Origin: Tritrichomonas musculus
Taxonomy: Eukaryota > Parabasalia > Tritrichomonadida > Tritrichomonadidae
Direction of reading: 5' to 3'
Length of the DNA stretch: 64,000 bases
Assembly: GCA_039105265.1 (NCBI GenBank)
Contig: JAPFFF010000018.1
Location: 1,426,001 to 1,490,000, forward strand
The notes below the pieces were generated by a model. The model made no database searches and had not been told where the DNA came from. It worked only from the letters and a program-made list of their open reading frames with translations. Position numbers and translations under genes: made by a program. Each line of letters opens with the position of its first letter. Within the stretch, counting starts at the first letter, position 1. Below are positions 23,201-30,125 of this stretch, piece after piece.

Positions 23201-23593
23201 GTTTTTACTGAAAATAAGGTCAAATCATTGGCCTTCTCTAAAATGCCTCCTCTCGTTTGTAAAGTCATTCAAAAAATGGACCTTCAACTGAATTCAAAGG
23301 AAAGTGAAAATGCTGACAAGTTGTTTACAAAGTCGTTCTTGTCAAATGAGGATTCTTGCGTTGTTATCTCAGATCCTTATAATGGAAATAGTATTGACCA
23401 ATCTTTGTACAAATGCCCGCTTTTCAAGTCAATACCTTCAGAGGAATTCGCATTAGAGGAGGATTTCACGAGAATTGACGGAGAAATGGAAAATTTCATT
23501 CAATATATTTATCTGCCAACTAATGAGCCACAATGGAGACATATTGCTAATGGAACTGCTCTCGTTTGCCATATTACTGACAAATTTTCTTGA
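11276..23593 (+). CDS. Single-headed axonemal dynein heavy chain, DNAH6-like, with degenerate AAA1
   Basis: 4105 residues, intronless, normal length for an inner-arm heavy chain. After a Ser/Thr-rich basic tail (1-150) comes the DNAH-type block FIYMTY..PYDLIKVPYP..YFTMSVNGVTRI. The linker is followed by the AAA ring. AAA1 keeps a P-loop (GGDLTGKT, 1434-1441). However, the Walker B block, normally GSW.CFDEFNR, reads GSWMILKNIDR at 1480-1490, so Asp and Glu are replaced by Lys1486 and Asn1487. The sensor region is also drifted (IMTLNPQNQSS). AAA2 (GDPNSGKS, 1744-1751) and AAA3 (GPKVSGKS, 2147-2154) have intact P-loops. AAA4 reads GKTGSGKK. The stalk (about 2685-2785 and 2895-2985) encloses a microtubule-binding domain with ENPPNGLKKLISLICIFL. 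It ends in a normal dynein C-terminus. The family is certain; loss of AAA1 hydrolysis is inferred from the residues. Confidence 0.93.
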   Translation: MEKNENKSFMNTKKSIPLKNNRPKTSNLNSRTLFNSPSLDNQCDEFILKPKDDLPENALLLVQNPPLLAIRKQATGKARAMSSISPNIRRPKASATGTSTISSNRSKVSNPSKSIKTNTTATLPTPQSTMLKQRPLTSLKRTEFPATKKHEKEIADERNSLAFRDDPVAYFSKRKDGRGHRFIYMTYAQDRSDPNFSPYDLIKVPYPDVKEEYFTMSVNGVTRILASGNTEYMSLEQWSQEKNEYQAIRKLSTFCHFFLWKPFRIWKKFVLHQRYRQIRSKVIQYSPYNNPSFFKFAIEAFQISCEPILNEYWLCFFPQKKYPISEYKELMMTNTEKLQDKYYEFLENFLSFVLECDADIRDPSRVLVKNSDFKESNRYMPRLGELAVLEEKKSIERQRRMKVVHEELVSFAGYLRMMDYHILEELLACALNIWRKADSVISSDMSSVFEIEISFGDDGNVVFSPNFDDFINAIDEAMEKSLTILDQLPRLLMATSIRPHLREVFLNLNELFEEGPSFKSLCDTQVEFKEIKKNILKVMADSFRDALGHSQEFKDFYPIYETGKLWDPKDYLHERGGPSHFFDLLETFNHKTVEGDPLTYDPSTQVIVSFAVIREDVKRFNEDQVKLSNFRACTVCGALYIDSRNLRTALTPIPVRSLQAIQCSLRDLMFSKVDYLTKIFKFCGSRLKKLPPKLEEFVDFCDFIERMKEMTLYINNEIDFIDEMCSLFEGCGFTAAGNIEHVRNPLHASFQAFKKDQNIALTIKDSLYDKFVSKLEELILEKSIKLEKYHQSFKTFPGSLEEVDVDEMLRAAQAIKEKIDEMSPEIEELIVSQKILKYENNEFNLFHVVSNDALYQENLFSTIKKWNELSHLVNDVPFHEINMDDFTTLLTSVYTNVVQMRKRERNNLLEELHSKVTEITPFINQLEMLSQTRMHRHHWAYLFEECGQPNGYYDQIKIEELISFGILKEKEKIATITSTAQGEEQLEAEFQEINNYWKSVEIPLLDIPEAKTDETILIGPTNEILNKIADTQCTLYKMLQIPYVKGIKENILSLSSALERDASILEEWQIFQKNWLILQPIFSFGSIKSILPQCVNRFGIVKRRWALLIRHCSSSMTLFHVCSFSALLEMIRENNSSLDSILASLHKYLDSKREVVPRFYFLSNNEVITLISTNDFSVFNRHIVKIFMNIHSLDSRQSDATDVRSMTESQNFQRIKIVGLRGKFGDSLPFSKPVSCTGPCESWVNQVIEAMRISFRESLALSIKNVENMDLIKWYQESSLNMAVVTLNVLFTNEIQECFNNFENDIHTFSNYQNVLEERIREVVNYHKETNLKSHEILKFAMILIQLKFLLDQAKILSERSPDVSQQYNWKYSLRSVFDRVKNTISIQYGDFSQEHGYEFYGNPKPYVYCHNSFRTVNNMFSILGVGQHALLTGGDLTGKTHLTKICALYFGRPFFVCSSYTDCTISILTRSIIGAVGSGSWMILKNIDRQNFTNLSFVYETIKDFQEAVKNDSPKFQVNGKETSINKSFKLIMTLNPQNQSSTKIPSQLRLILKPIGFMGPNTSEVIFSIFYSLGFTYSRLLTQNSLNVLKSIERIFNYLQIRSTFIPMLKICNFSFYMKIELLNTSANSFINIVNEPFIAEQYIVARAIYLYFIHQIRKTHTSIFFRILYSHFHIFENSNIFEVKISKPELFNFENLSEKICRSVEKEIEKRGNCLPLSYFQSKVVALFQMLQNYPCVIITGDPNSGKSLVVELLNIAINDLRKELQEEQQNKTARSEDELTSNNDNDNVKLGNYLPLKVFDLYHASDSIDNIFGVAQYQNEGQYYGRLHSCIYEMDNEIGKANRILRFNGPITPYFNSFLIESIKEKACKTSTFDTLFFDGSIHIIIETSDVSSISPDCLHTCAVLPMRNIQIYRDLAADSLNCEVSNPSLIFSRMKPKLQNMFTHEVVEKMEEIFNEIAPSVVSFVYRLKNQVFSIESPVRMNGGAVIMSDHLPFLSLKYSIYYIRETSCNVDDEKQLRSSFAFAFFTVFCGILEPTTISTFDSWIRASFQINVPLDWVGYDVSEHFWDAFPRPCLHAMYHQDGSLVPLDYKTLSNEPFITPSERSKDVVLLKDINVVTASFLPLLKEASILTKYKENLLIYGPKVSGKSNFLNFLLKDMDDVVPVFIPITPLSNSNTVLQFLANHSPIIKKDYFMSKTDKTYALIFDNVESNNTEALEFIRMIATTNTIPYVSKNDPKVIEYVQLHNFFLIVITEDIRLLPSRFISRFTPIQIPEPTTNTLTYIFKQIASFYKINNELVENILQLFYDMKIKNFNLLRYLELFIHIQERTASSDNEMELCIRAILSEFNLFMYHKINHVGKEDFKMYFLSKFSSDNAHKYFGQFIHHEVYTIPEINYNSDNSLDVNIHPQKDNLIAEELMFHYSSFNVKNNDKIILQFFPYVINHYALLQRAMCYPSSTVFLIGKTGSGKKSLSRFISAMKNYEFFELPEFDENKDSIKKIFSTLITKTVNSKKPITVFLRLTDKNQETFKIVENLFQTYNFSTFFNDAELLNLYQSSMKVATTDTQLKLVIHSKIKDLLMMKLRFIISVDKKFDTTKYMNAYSIFFDLSNSADLEEAATSAISRIQSVERYPSLNIVFAKIYSEIAPKFTRVCSNQYIDFLNVFNVFIRTEKLNNDSRHENNKLALDYLSMIQEKKVEIQKKLEDLEPKYEEMKKSKDDKMKEFEEQQVAVSDRLKKIEENEQDQMDEIDNLNDDLDELNSEVQQCLVDATKSFIQVNKLKEADIQKIQSFAENPPNGLKKLISLICIFLDLSPDYTISGKEFLRNKNFFTILKQINPNNISDKAVEASSRFTRENTVNKEELKSVSIGTFNIYLWIMDVNRYAQHSYELKQTKLKINKLNAELEDYRRETQNERDSINRLKETINSEMEVALSSYEDMKTKGDEVQNLKSDLEIATQILDNLDDFTEKLKIQTNEFSESQSKVIGNSVLFASFVAYCGSLEQKNRIGFLDEVTKLLESVNIPCEKENPLLMVTSKLSLMDNSRKSLKIDRFLSQDTQTDCRLIMQSVRTPLVIDIDGLVTSFLISRIKESKLSRVSLLSDDFEKVLIEAMKTGKHLLVDDVNYLHPLLEDVLPLELLSNSTSGNDVNEDVNKKIRVGNNVVTKHPKFKMYLFTSERAQRTLPENLLNRVNMIKTVFNSSINLMIFSKIFEIFYPDKRYVPSNKNNLESKIERFRLEMDLIDFMAEMENNNCMHDDYVFTEDDLLNDMLGTKTNYLSFVQMDNKGNSNNNFQNSQKEEYEFLPFVQTSRDFWYTISRYLPKIGIKQHFSLTSFLQCVYRAIETSVNDTGELQNRLISYVFRQFCSSLLLNELIIAMFVSSFFMKVRDGKCKNSDLKLIAKHCISEMNDVVDQNIYDSLSGDPVDQLKFANITNVFYYMTKQISDYFGNFERFILPFKYENFVSNDPLVVTLIHTTSNSDCCDALVSIIQSRSREFSHHYHLLFDDDLHLENIKRAVLDAMENGLVCALFYDKPSIKCAKLILQIINQISIKPPSADFRLIIVAENLSLLPNEVLNTKCFAYSAFPSVRIQMQEAYAQLGQNVRSYMKSLPIKKITFMTSLLLSAFNFRSLLAPVGFIHLKFISTTIIKDVIMALKTLLDMKTKEIPFKSIVKYFEQSVFGREAVDLFDSQKVENMIHFMICPEILIPNFNFTYRDCWRIPDDISNFDQLPIFSTVDLLLMEEKFGTPLRNWNTSRIIARLFQKLQKEPEIDLEGNKSQLMSLLVSLPSPISTSDETKFSSPISLFILSEIERFNNCISEVKRSIITLDVDVYIAIKKETIPKKWRELCGYSGVTNFTKFVTYLKDKSSFLTNWIKNNKMTKQIDVRFIWNIKGLFMAFLNEESLNAQLPINELEYSYSTMTVEEEMNDLRGINLEKNRSNAKFINSVSGRSLVLTNISLMCGFYDSEKRVFTENKVKSLAFSKMPPLVCKVIQKMDLQLNSKESENADKLFTKSFLSNEDSCVVISDPYNGNSIDQSLYKCPLFKSIPSEEFALEEDFTRIDGEMENFIQYIYLPTNEPQWRHIANGTALVCHITDKFS

Positions 23594-23951
23594 AATCAAT
23601 TTCTTTTTTTTTTGCCACACTATCTTATATCAAATTATATTATTATTTTTTTTTGTTTTAATTTTAATAAACTTTTTTTTATTTTTATTTTCTTTAAATT
23701 AAGGAGATTTAAATCAAAAATTTCCCATATCATTTGCTTTTTCAATATGATTTTTTATTTTGGAGATAATAATAACATAATTATTAAATATATTGTTTAC
23801 TTAATTCATAAGTTCTAGTCAAGCAGATTTGCTCTTATAAATATATATTATATAATTAAAAGAATTAATTAAAAATGAAAATAGCTTCAAATAGACCATA
23901 TAAATAATGCTACTCGATTTTCTTAAATAGTTGATATTCATTTTTTTTTTT

Positions 23952-24188
23952 TTAATCAACATCTTCTATTCTAACCAAAGGCCTCTGAAGATTAGATAAT
24001 GAGGAAGATAAAGGGCTTGGACTATTTTGTATTAAATTATTAAGTCTACTGCTTCTATGAAAATCTGAAAGGCCAATGAGAAGACTAAGTGCTAGAAAAT
24101 CAAACAATGGAATTGCTATGCTTTCAACATTTTCTTTTTTCTTAATAACTGGAAAGAATTCTTCTGTCAAATCTTTTGGGATTGGCAT
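23952..24188 (-). CDS. Possible small protein, 78 residues, unrecognised
   Basis: The sequence begins MPIPKDLTEEFFPVI and has IAIPLFDFLALSLLIGLSDF in the middle, a hydrophobic stretch of about 18 residues. It ends in a Ser/Leu-rich stretch and RPLVRIEDVD. Its composition is unlike random AT-rich sequence, with Pro, Leu and Ser and few Lys or Asn. A TCATTG initiator-like site (24213-24218, minus strand) would give a leader of about 28 bases. No family is recognised. It may be a chance frame. Confidence 0.35.
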   Translation of the reverse strand: MPIPKDLTEEFFPVIKKKENVESIAIPLFDFLALSLLIGLSDFHRSSRLNNLIQNSPSPLSSSLSNLQRPLVRIEDVD

Positions 24189-24212
24189 TTATATGTAAAT
24201 CTACTTATTTCA

Positions 24213-24218
24213 CAATGA
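24213..24218 (-). promoter_or_regulatory. Initiator-like TCATTG before the 78-codon frame
   Basis: On the minus strand this reads TCATTG, one base off TCA-Y-W-W, placed about 28 bases before the ATG at 24188. The spacing is normal for trichomonads; a match this short is weak evidence. Confidence 0.2.
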
Positions 24219-24388
24219 ACTGACATGATTATTATTTAAATTAAATAATATTTGGAAAATTTTGAAGCTTCCAAAATTTTATGGAAAATTTTTAAATGGT
24301 CATGTTTTTTAAATTTATGAAATTTTGATATTAGGTTCATTTACGAGCATATGGGCAAACATTACAAATTTCAAAATATCTGCCCAAT

Positions 24389-25322
24389 GCTGCCTTATAA
24401 GCATGTCAACTTGGATTTTATTTTTGAAAATGGTGGATTTTATTGGAATTTTGGTTTTTAAAAAAAAATTCATAAAGAACGTGATATGTTCGTGAATCTT
24501 GAATTCTTCATATAAAATTATATATTTTATGAGATTTGGAAGGTTTTTAATTGAACTTTATAATGTTTTCGAAAAAAATAAATATTATCAAAAAATTTTC
24601 TGATATACAAAGCATTAATCTTAAATCATTTGAATCATTATAAATAAATAATATAGAAAAATGATTATTTAAAGTTATATTGTTATAAAATATAAATGCA
24701 ATATGTTATTTTTTTTTTTTTTTTTCTGAACTTTTATACTTCATAAAGCATCAGTTTTGATATATTTCAGTACTTTTATAGTTTTTTTATTTCCTTTTTT
24801 AATTCTTGAATTTCATTTGCAAAAAGAATCATATTTAAAATATCTTACCAAATATGAATTCAAAAAGTTTATTTAAATAGAATGCATTTTACTCCCAAAA
24901 TAAAAAAAAAATAAAAACCATAACGTTCTCCTCCATGGTTTTTATGGTTTGTATTTCAATGCATTTTGATCGGAAATGATCGTTTTCCTCACAAATAAAA
25001 ACCAAAAAATCATAAAAAACGTTTTTTGGTTTTTATTTGAATGCTTTTTGATCGGAAATGATCGAAACGCATTCAAATAAAATCCATAAAAACCATGGAG
25101 GAGAACGTTAAGGTTTTTATTTTTTTTTTATTTTGGGTGTAAAATGGCATAAAAGTGTCTATTAAATATTCATGGTGTAAAATGCCATATTAAAATATTA
25201 CTCTAAAAAAATGAAGAATTTTTAATGAAAATTTTTGACAACAAAACTTAAAAACCACCATTAAAAACCAGTTTTGGATTTTAAATCTATGGAGGCTATT
25301 GTTGACATGCTTATGCCTTAGC
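24389..25322. mobile_element. Possible fold-back element with diverged outer inverted repeats
   Basis: ATAAGCATGTCAAC (about 24397-24410) recurs inverted as GTTGACATGCTTAT (25301-25314). Flanking similarity covers about 22 bases, and a weaker match extends inward (TTTAATGGTGG against AAAATGGTGG). Inside lies the 265-base palindrome at 24884-25148. No target duplication is visible. Read as an old non-autonomous element, possibly with a second element nested in it. Confidence 0.4.
24884..25148. repeat. Imperfect 265-base palindrome, nested stem-loops
   Basis: The left arm, from GCATTTTACTCCCAAAATAA through AACGTTCTCCTCCATGG, returns as CCATGGAGGAGAACGTT and TTATTTTGGGTGTAAAATG at right. Within it, ATAAAAACCAAAAAA pairs with TTTTTTGGTTTTTAT around 25012. 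The 15-base GATCGGAAATGATCG occurs twice in direct orientation (about 24970 and 25052). Strongly fold-back, MITE-like, with no coding content. Confidence 0.75.
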
Positions 25323-25485
25323 TATATAATTATATGAATTCATAAAAATTTGAAATTGAAAATAAAAATAATACGATTTAATCATATTTACAATTTAATA
25401 CATTGTATCGGATACACTGAGAATAAAAAATTAAAAATAATCTTTTTTATTCAATTACTCATTAATTCTTTTAATTTCAAAAAAA

Positions 25486-27951
25486 TTATTTCGCTGAAAA
25501 GAGGAATTGGGCATTACTCTGCAACAAAGGAATCAAATTGGGATCAGTTCCTTTGATTGTTGCTTGAATATTTTGTTGAATCTGTTCAAGTTCTGCAACA
25601 AAGGTAGCTTTTGATGGGAACATGAAAGATACATAAATCTTATCGCCATTTCTTCCAACAATGAAAATATTTTTGGCTCTCAAGTGATTTTCATCTGCTA
25701 ATCTGGCATCATTAATTGTGATTGTTAAAACATTTTGTGGTTGAGTTATGTTTGTAAAGTAATCTCTGAATTTTTCGTCGCCTATGTTTCCTTCTACAGT
25801 TGTTGCATATTCAATTGGCATTCTTCCAACAGCGAAAACATTTCCAAGCGATGTTCTGAGTGCAAGCTGCAATTCAAGCTGATCAAAATTAGCAACTTGT
25901 GATGGATCAAAAATGATTGGAATACCTACTTCAGCAACGTCACCAACATCAAGAATTGATGGGAAATTCTGTTCGCCTGAAATTGTTAAACCAATGCTAT
26001 TTTTGTTAATAGCAAAGGCAAAGTCACTAAGTTGTGAGCTTGATTTGTTAACAATACGAAGATACATGTTATTTCGATCATAATCTACAAACATTTCAAC
26101 AAATGACTCTTGACTTAATTTAAGTTGTTTCCATACTTTCAACTTAATTGAACTATTGGATGTTAAAGGAAGATTTTGGTTACTACCTTCATATTCTTCA
26201 GGTACATATTTATCTCTCGATACAAAGTCTTGTGGAACAACGTGAAGAACTCCTGAAACAGTTCCCATATTACGAATAAGTTCCTCAAGAACCTTATCAT
26301 CAAAATTAACACCACTATGCGTAACAGTTTGCTTTCCGAAAATGATAATATCTTTTGCAACTTGAAGATCAGCTGACAAAATCCTCCAGTAAATTAATGC
26401 TCTATTTTTGACATCTGGAACATTACTATCTTTGGTAGCTTCATTAAGAATGAATTGAAGTTGATCTCTAGTATCATCTGGCTTATAAATATAGATCTTA
26501 ATCATTGAACTCAAAATCTGAAGTTGTACTTGTGGCTGTTCATCATGAAAAGTATCAAGATATGGATCCATCAAAACATCAACTGATTCAATAAGATCGC
26601 AATATTCACCAAGAATCCAAATTGCAGCAACTTTTGCCCTTGGTTCTTTGATTGATTCAAATCCAGCACAAACTTTAGTTAAAACAGATTCAAATGTACC
26701 TGGGAATTTACGTAGAATATCACAGAAAACAATGATAGATTCTTCAATTGCATAGTCTGCTTTACCACATACCTGGTCAACAAGGATATCAACACATCGT
26801 CGTGCAGCAGCTTCAATTTTTATAGCTATTTGCCCGATACAATCAATAGAGCGTCGAACAAATGCAACATCAACTTCATTACAATATTCGTTGAGTTCAT
26901 CTAAAACAAGTTGAGCTGTAGCTGGAGAGCAGATAGTAACAATTACATTCAATTTTTCCATTTTGATATATGATGGATCGTTATATTTGCAAAAGAATAC
27001 ACGAATTTCACGAGAGAGTGCGTTTGGATATTTTTGAACGAATAATGTAAGCGTACGAAGAACAACATATTGGATCTCAGGATCTGCAGAAGTAACTAAA
27101 GTAATGAATGGGGGAATAATTTGGGTGAAAAGTTCAACAACATCACGTTGAGCAATATCCATGTAAAGAAATATGCACTTGAAAGCACCAATAACAACGG
27201 CTGGATTGCTGTGCTTTAAAAAAGGAACTAATCTATCAATTAAAAAGTTAGCATCTTCTGAGTTTTCTGGTATATAATGTGATAATGCATCGTATAAAAT
27301 AACTTGACACCAATCACTGCAACTCGTGAGGGCAGATAAAATTGGCTGTATTGTATTTGCGTTAAGATGGAAAATTGGAACAGATCGTTTTTCGTTTATT
27401 TCGATAATTGATGCTGTAGTATTTGAGACAACCATTGGATTAGAATCGGATAATAGTTTGAGTAAATCATCAAAGAGCTGTGCGTTTTCTACTGCTTCTG
27501 GAATAATATCGTATAATTTTGCAACACCAAATGCTGCCGTTTTTCGAACATACGGGTCAGGATCTGCTAAACATTTTTTCAAAGGAATAACCATGTATTC
27601 GGCAACACTTTCAAGTCGTATTCTGCACATTGTTCTAACTGCAAGAGCGCGGATAAGTGGATTTGGATCTTGAGCATCTTGAACGAAAGTATTGACAGCC
27701 ATAATTGCTTGTTCTGGTTCTTGAATACTGTAAGTGACAAGGTATAGATATGTTAATTTCTTGAGTTCAATATCTGATGTTTTAACGCAACGAAGCATTG
27801 AGCTGAATAAAGTTTGAACGTTTTCTCCGGCTCTCATTAATGCAACACATCGTTTAGCGGCTTCCTTACGAGCGTCGGCGTCATTCCCATCAAGTTCATC
27901 TCTGAGTTGTAGAATCTCACCTTTGGCTTCTCCTTCAAAAAGCTTAGTCAT
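25486..27951 (-). CDS. AP-complex beta-adaptin (AP-1/AP-2 beta type)
   Basis: 821 residues. It begins KLFEGEAKGEILQLRDEL and has the standard armadillo-like trunk to about residue 580: RCVALMRAGENVQTLFSSML, KKLTYLYLVTYS, DPNPLIRALAVRTM, DPYVRKTAAFGVAKLY. The hinge is only about 28 residues (after QDFVSRDKYVPEEYEG). The C-terminal appendage is then present, with FAINKNSIGL and the platform subdomain to the end. Animal beta chains are about 940 residues and carry a hinge above 100 residues with a clathrin box (LLNLD); I find no such motif here. Beta-adaptins pair with a large and a medium chain to load cargo into coats at the trans-Golgi or plasma membrane. AP-1 against AP-2 cannot be settled by eye. 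Confidence 0.92.
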   Translation of the reverse strand: MTKLFEGEAKGEILQLRDELDGNDADARKEAAKRCVALMRAGENVQTLFSSMLRCVKTSDIELKKLTYLYLVTYSIQEPEQAIMAVNTFVQDAQDPNPLIRALAVRTMCRIRLESVAEYMVIPLKKCLADPDPYVRKTAAFGVAKLYDIIPEAVENAQLFDDLLKLLSDSNPMVVSNTTASIIEINEKRSVPIFHLNANTIQPILSALTSCSDWCQVILYDALSHYIPENSEDANFLIDRLVPFLKHSNPAVVIGAFKCIFLYMDIAQRDVVELFTQIIPPFITLVTSADPEIQYVVLRTLTLFVQKYPNALSREIRVFFCKYNDPSYIKMEKLNVIVTICSPATAQLVLDELNEYCNEVDVAFVRRSIDCIGQIAIKIEAAARRCVDILVDQVCGKADYAIEESIIVFCDILRKFPGTFESVLTKVCAGFESIKEPRAKVAAIWILGEYCDLIESVDVLMDPYLDTFHDEQPQVQLQILSSMIKIYIYKPDDTRDQLQFILNEATKDSNVPDVKNRALIYWRILSADLQVAKDIIIFGKQTVTHSGVNFDDKVLEELIRNMGTVSGVLHVVPQDFVSRDKYVPEEYEGSNQNLPLTSNSSIKLKVWKQLKLSQESFVEMFVDYDRNNMYLRIVNKSSSQLSDFAFAINKNSIGLTISGEQNFPSILDVGDVAEVGIPIIFDPSQVANFDQLELQLALRTSLGNVFAVGRMPIEYATTVEGNIGDEKFRDYFTNITQPQNVLTITINDARLADENHLRAKNIFIVGRNGDKIYVSFMFPSKATFVAELEQIQQNIQATIKGTDPNLIPLLQSNAQFLFSAK

Positions 27952-28701
27952 TAGTGTTTTTTTTTAGATTTCTAATTTCGAAGGATCACAATTTGGTTAA
28001 AAAATTGACCATATATTGTTGGTTAGAACCGCTAAAATTAAAAACAAAAAAATACGATAGAATGATAGCAACTATACAAAAAGATGATATGACATACCAA
28101 CTTTTTAATAGAATGTTTATTTTATATAAATATTGTATCAATATTTATATTGGTACTTTAATTAATAATAGATATCATCTATGCAATTCACAGTTTCAAT
28201 AAAAGCACCAGATTGACTAAGATGATAATTATTATATAATACTTTTTCAAAAAAAAAAAATCTATATGATCTTTTATATACATATATCCGATTGACACGT
28301 TTATAGGAAGATTTCCCAAATTGCTGTATATTAATTTCAATGGAATAATTATAATTATAAAAACATCTATGATTAAATAGTATAATTTTATATAGGAATA
28401 AGTTTTCCAAAATTCTTGAAAAACAAAACAAATTTTTGTTATATTTGATAAAAATCTACTTAAAAAACCAATTTATCAAATGAATTATTGACATTTGAAA
28501 TTTGACATTTTAAATAATATAAACATATTAAAATTCAACTAGAAATATTATTCTTTTTTTATAATAAATAACATTTTAGACAAATCAAATAAGAAATAGT
28601 TGACCGTTTATTACTTATCGACTTCTAACGAAATTTCATTTCCTTAGAAGAAAAACTTCAATCTAACCATCTTTGAAACATTAATAAACATTCGAAGCTA
28701 A
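27952..28701. other. Divergent intergenic, 750 bases
   Basis: Separates the minus-strand adaptin and plus-strand Rpn12-like starts. AT-rich. The only signal is AACGAA plus TCATTT near the right end, listed separately. No RNA gene is seen. Confidence 0.6.
28627..28641 (+). promoter_or_regulatory. Possible core promoter: AACGAA plus TCATTT
   Basis: AACGAA (28627-28632) is one base off the trichomonad AACGAT element. TCATTT (28636-28641) fits TCA-Y-W-W. The leader would be 64 bases, longer than usual, so this is weaker than the dynein promoter. Confidence 0.3.
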
Positions 28702-29958
28702 ATGGAAAAAAATATGTTCGGTGATTCTCTTATCAGCCGCCTTGAAAGTTTCAAAGAAATCACGGAATCAACGACAAATTTTGACGAAGAACGTGCAAAA
28801 CTGATTTTAGGAGAGCTAGAGGACATATTAAAACAAGAAAAATATGACCTAAGAGGTGATATAAATCAAAATATGAGCATATCAGATCTTGTTGCTTTAC
28901 GAGAAGTCTTTGAATTGGCAATGATACTCAATGCCAGAACCAAAAATTATAAAGAAGTTAAAAAATATTATAAAAAACTCAATTTTTTTTACTTTGATAA
29001 TAATGAACTTCCTCAATCGCAACGTATGTTTATGCTTATTGACTTATCTCTACTAATTGACTTGTCTTTATTCATAGAATTTTTGCTTGAATCTAAATTT
29101 AAGAAGTTAAATGGCCGTTCATGCTTTCAAACAAATAATTCTAATAATCATTTATTTGAAATTATACAGAATAGTAATACCAATAATAATAGTGATCAAG
29201 TTGGTATTAAACCCGAAAATTCAGATAATTCAGTTATTTGGAATGATAAAAATGATGAATCTAATCAAAAATTAGAAGATCATAATCCAAATCAAATCAA
29301 TGATAACCAAAATGAAACAAATTGTAAAAATGACGACCAAAATGAAGACTATGATTCAGAAGATGATAATCCTGAAGTTAGGTTATGTTTAGACCTCGCT
29401 CAAATTCAAGTACATTTCCATAATCATCCAAATTTATATTTGGATTACATTTTACAAATAGATAATTGCATTAGGGATAATTCAATTATTGGCTTTTTTG
29501 AAATCCTTAAAAGGTCACCATCTGTTTTATTTGACGATATCTTACTCCATATATTTGACAATATGCGCCGCATTATGGCAATCGACTTACTATCAAAGTC
29601 ATCTTCGCCCTCGACAGATATTATAAATATAAAAAAATTGCTGAAGTTTAGTAAGAATGATGATGTTAGAACCCTTCTTCAATCACTTAAATTCCGCATT
29701 TCAACGAATGGGATGGTTACTCCTCCTAGATGCTATAGATCTCAAGATCAGCATTATCCAAGTCCACATGAAATAGCTTTCATGAATATAATCAAACCAA
29801 CCAGTACACAAAAAATATCAGTCAGTAGAAGTGATAGTGGAGACGTCAGCAATATGCACAATGATGATTATTGTAATAATAACCATAGTGAATTTTACAA
29901 AATTGATAAATTACTTGACATATCTCGCTTCCATAGTTCTTTGGAGCATAAAAAGTGA
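28702..29958 (+). CDS. Rpn12/PSMD8-like 26S proteasome lid subunit with a large Asn/Asp-rich insert
   Basis: 418 residues; the usual family length is about 260-290. Residues 60-130 follow Rpn12: ALREVFELAMILNARTKNYKEV, then KKLNFFYFDNNELPQSQRM (compare LK.YYFDY...LPES) and LIDLSLLIDLSLFIEF. Residues about 132-225 are an Asn, Asp and Ser-rich insertion with no family counterpart. The family resumes at VRLCLDLAQIQVHFHNHPNLYLDYILQIDN, then FFEILKRSP and DNMRRIMAIDLL, the helical part before the PCI winged helix. The C-terminus is extended. Rpn12 joins last to the proteasome lid. The family call is moderate because identity is low; a CSN8 or eIF3k relative in the same Pfam family is the alternative. 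Confidence 0.55.
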   Translation: MEKNMFGDSLISRLESFKEITESTTNFDEERAKLILGELEDILKQEKYDLRGDINQNMSISDLVALREVFELAMILNARTKNYKEVKKYYKKLNFFYFDNNELPQSQRMFMLIDLSLLIDLSLFIEFLLESKFKKLNGRSCFQTNNSNNHLFEIIQNSNTNNNSDQVGIKPENSDNSVIWNDKNDESNQKLEDHNPNQINDNQNETNCKNDDQNEDYDSEDDNPEVRLCLDLAQIQVHFHNHPNLYLDYILQIDNCIRDNSIIGFFEILKRSPSVLFDDILLHIFDNMRRIMAIDLLSKSSSPSTDIINIKKLLKFSKNDDVRTLLQSLKFRISTNGMVTPPRCYRSQDQHYPSPHEIAFMNIIKPTSTQKISVSRSDSGDVSNMHNDDYCNNNHSEFYKIDKLLDISRFHSSLEHKK

Positions 29959-30125
29959 TTATTTTATATTCCAAAGAAAAAATTTTCAGAGCCTATATAA
30001 TAATTATTAATTAGCTTTATTTTGTAATGAAATTTTCTATAAATATGATATAATAAACAATCTTTACGATTTTATTTCTTTTTCAAATTACTATATATTT
30101 CTCTAGGAGATATTAAAATAATGAG

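Larger units (their letters stand above)
23594..25485. other. Intergenic, 1.9 kb, with a possible small gene and nested inverted repeats
   Basis: Very AT-rich. It holds a 78-codon minus-strand frame (23952-24188) and nested fold-back repeats between 24389 and 25322, described separately. I see nothing else supportable. Confidence 0.7.
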
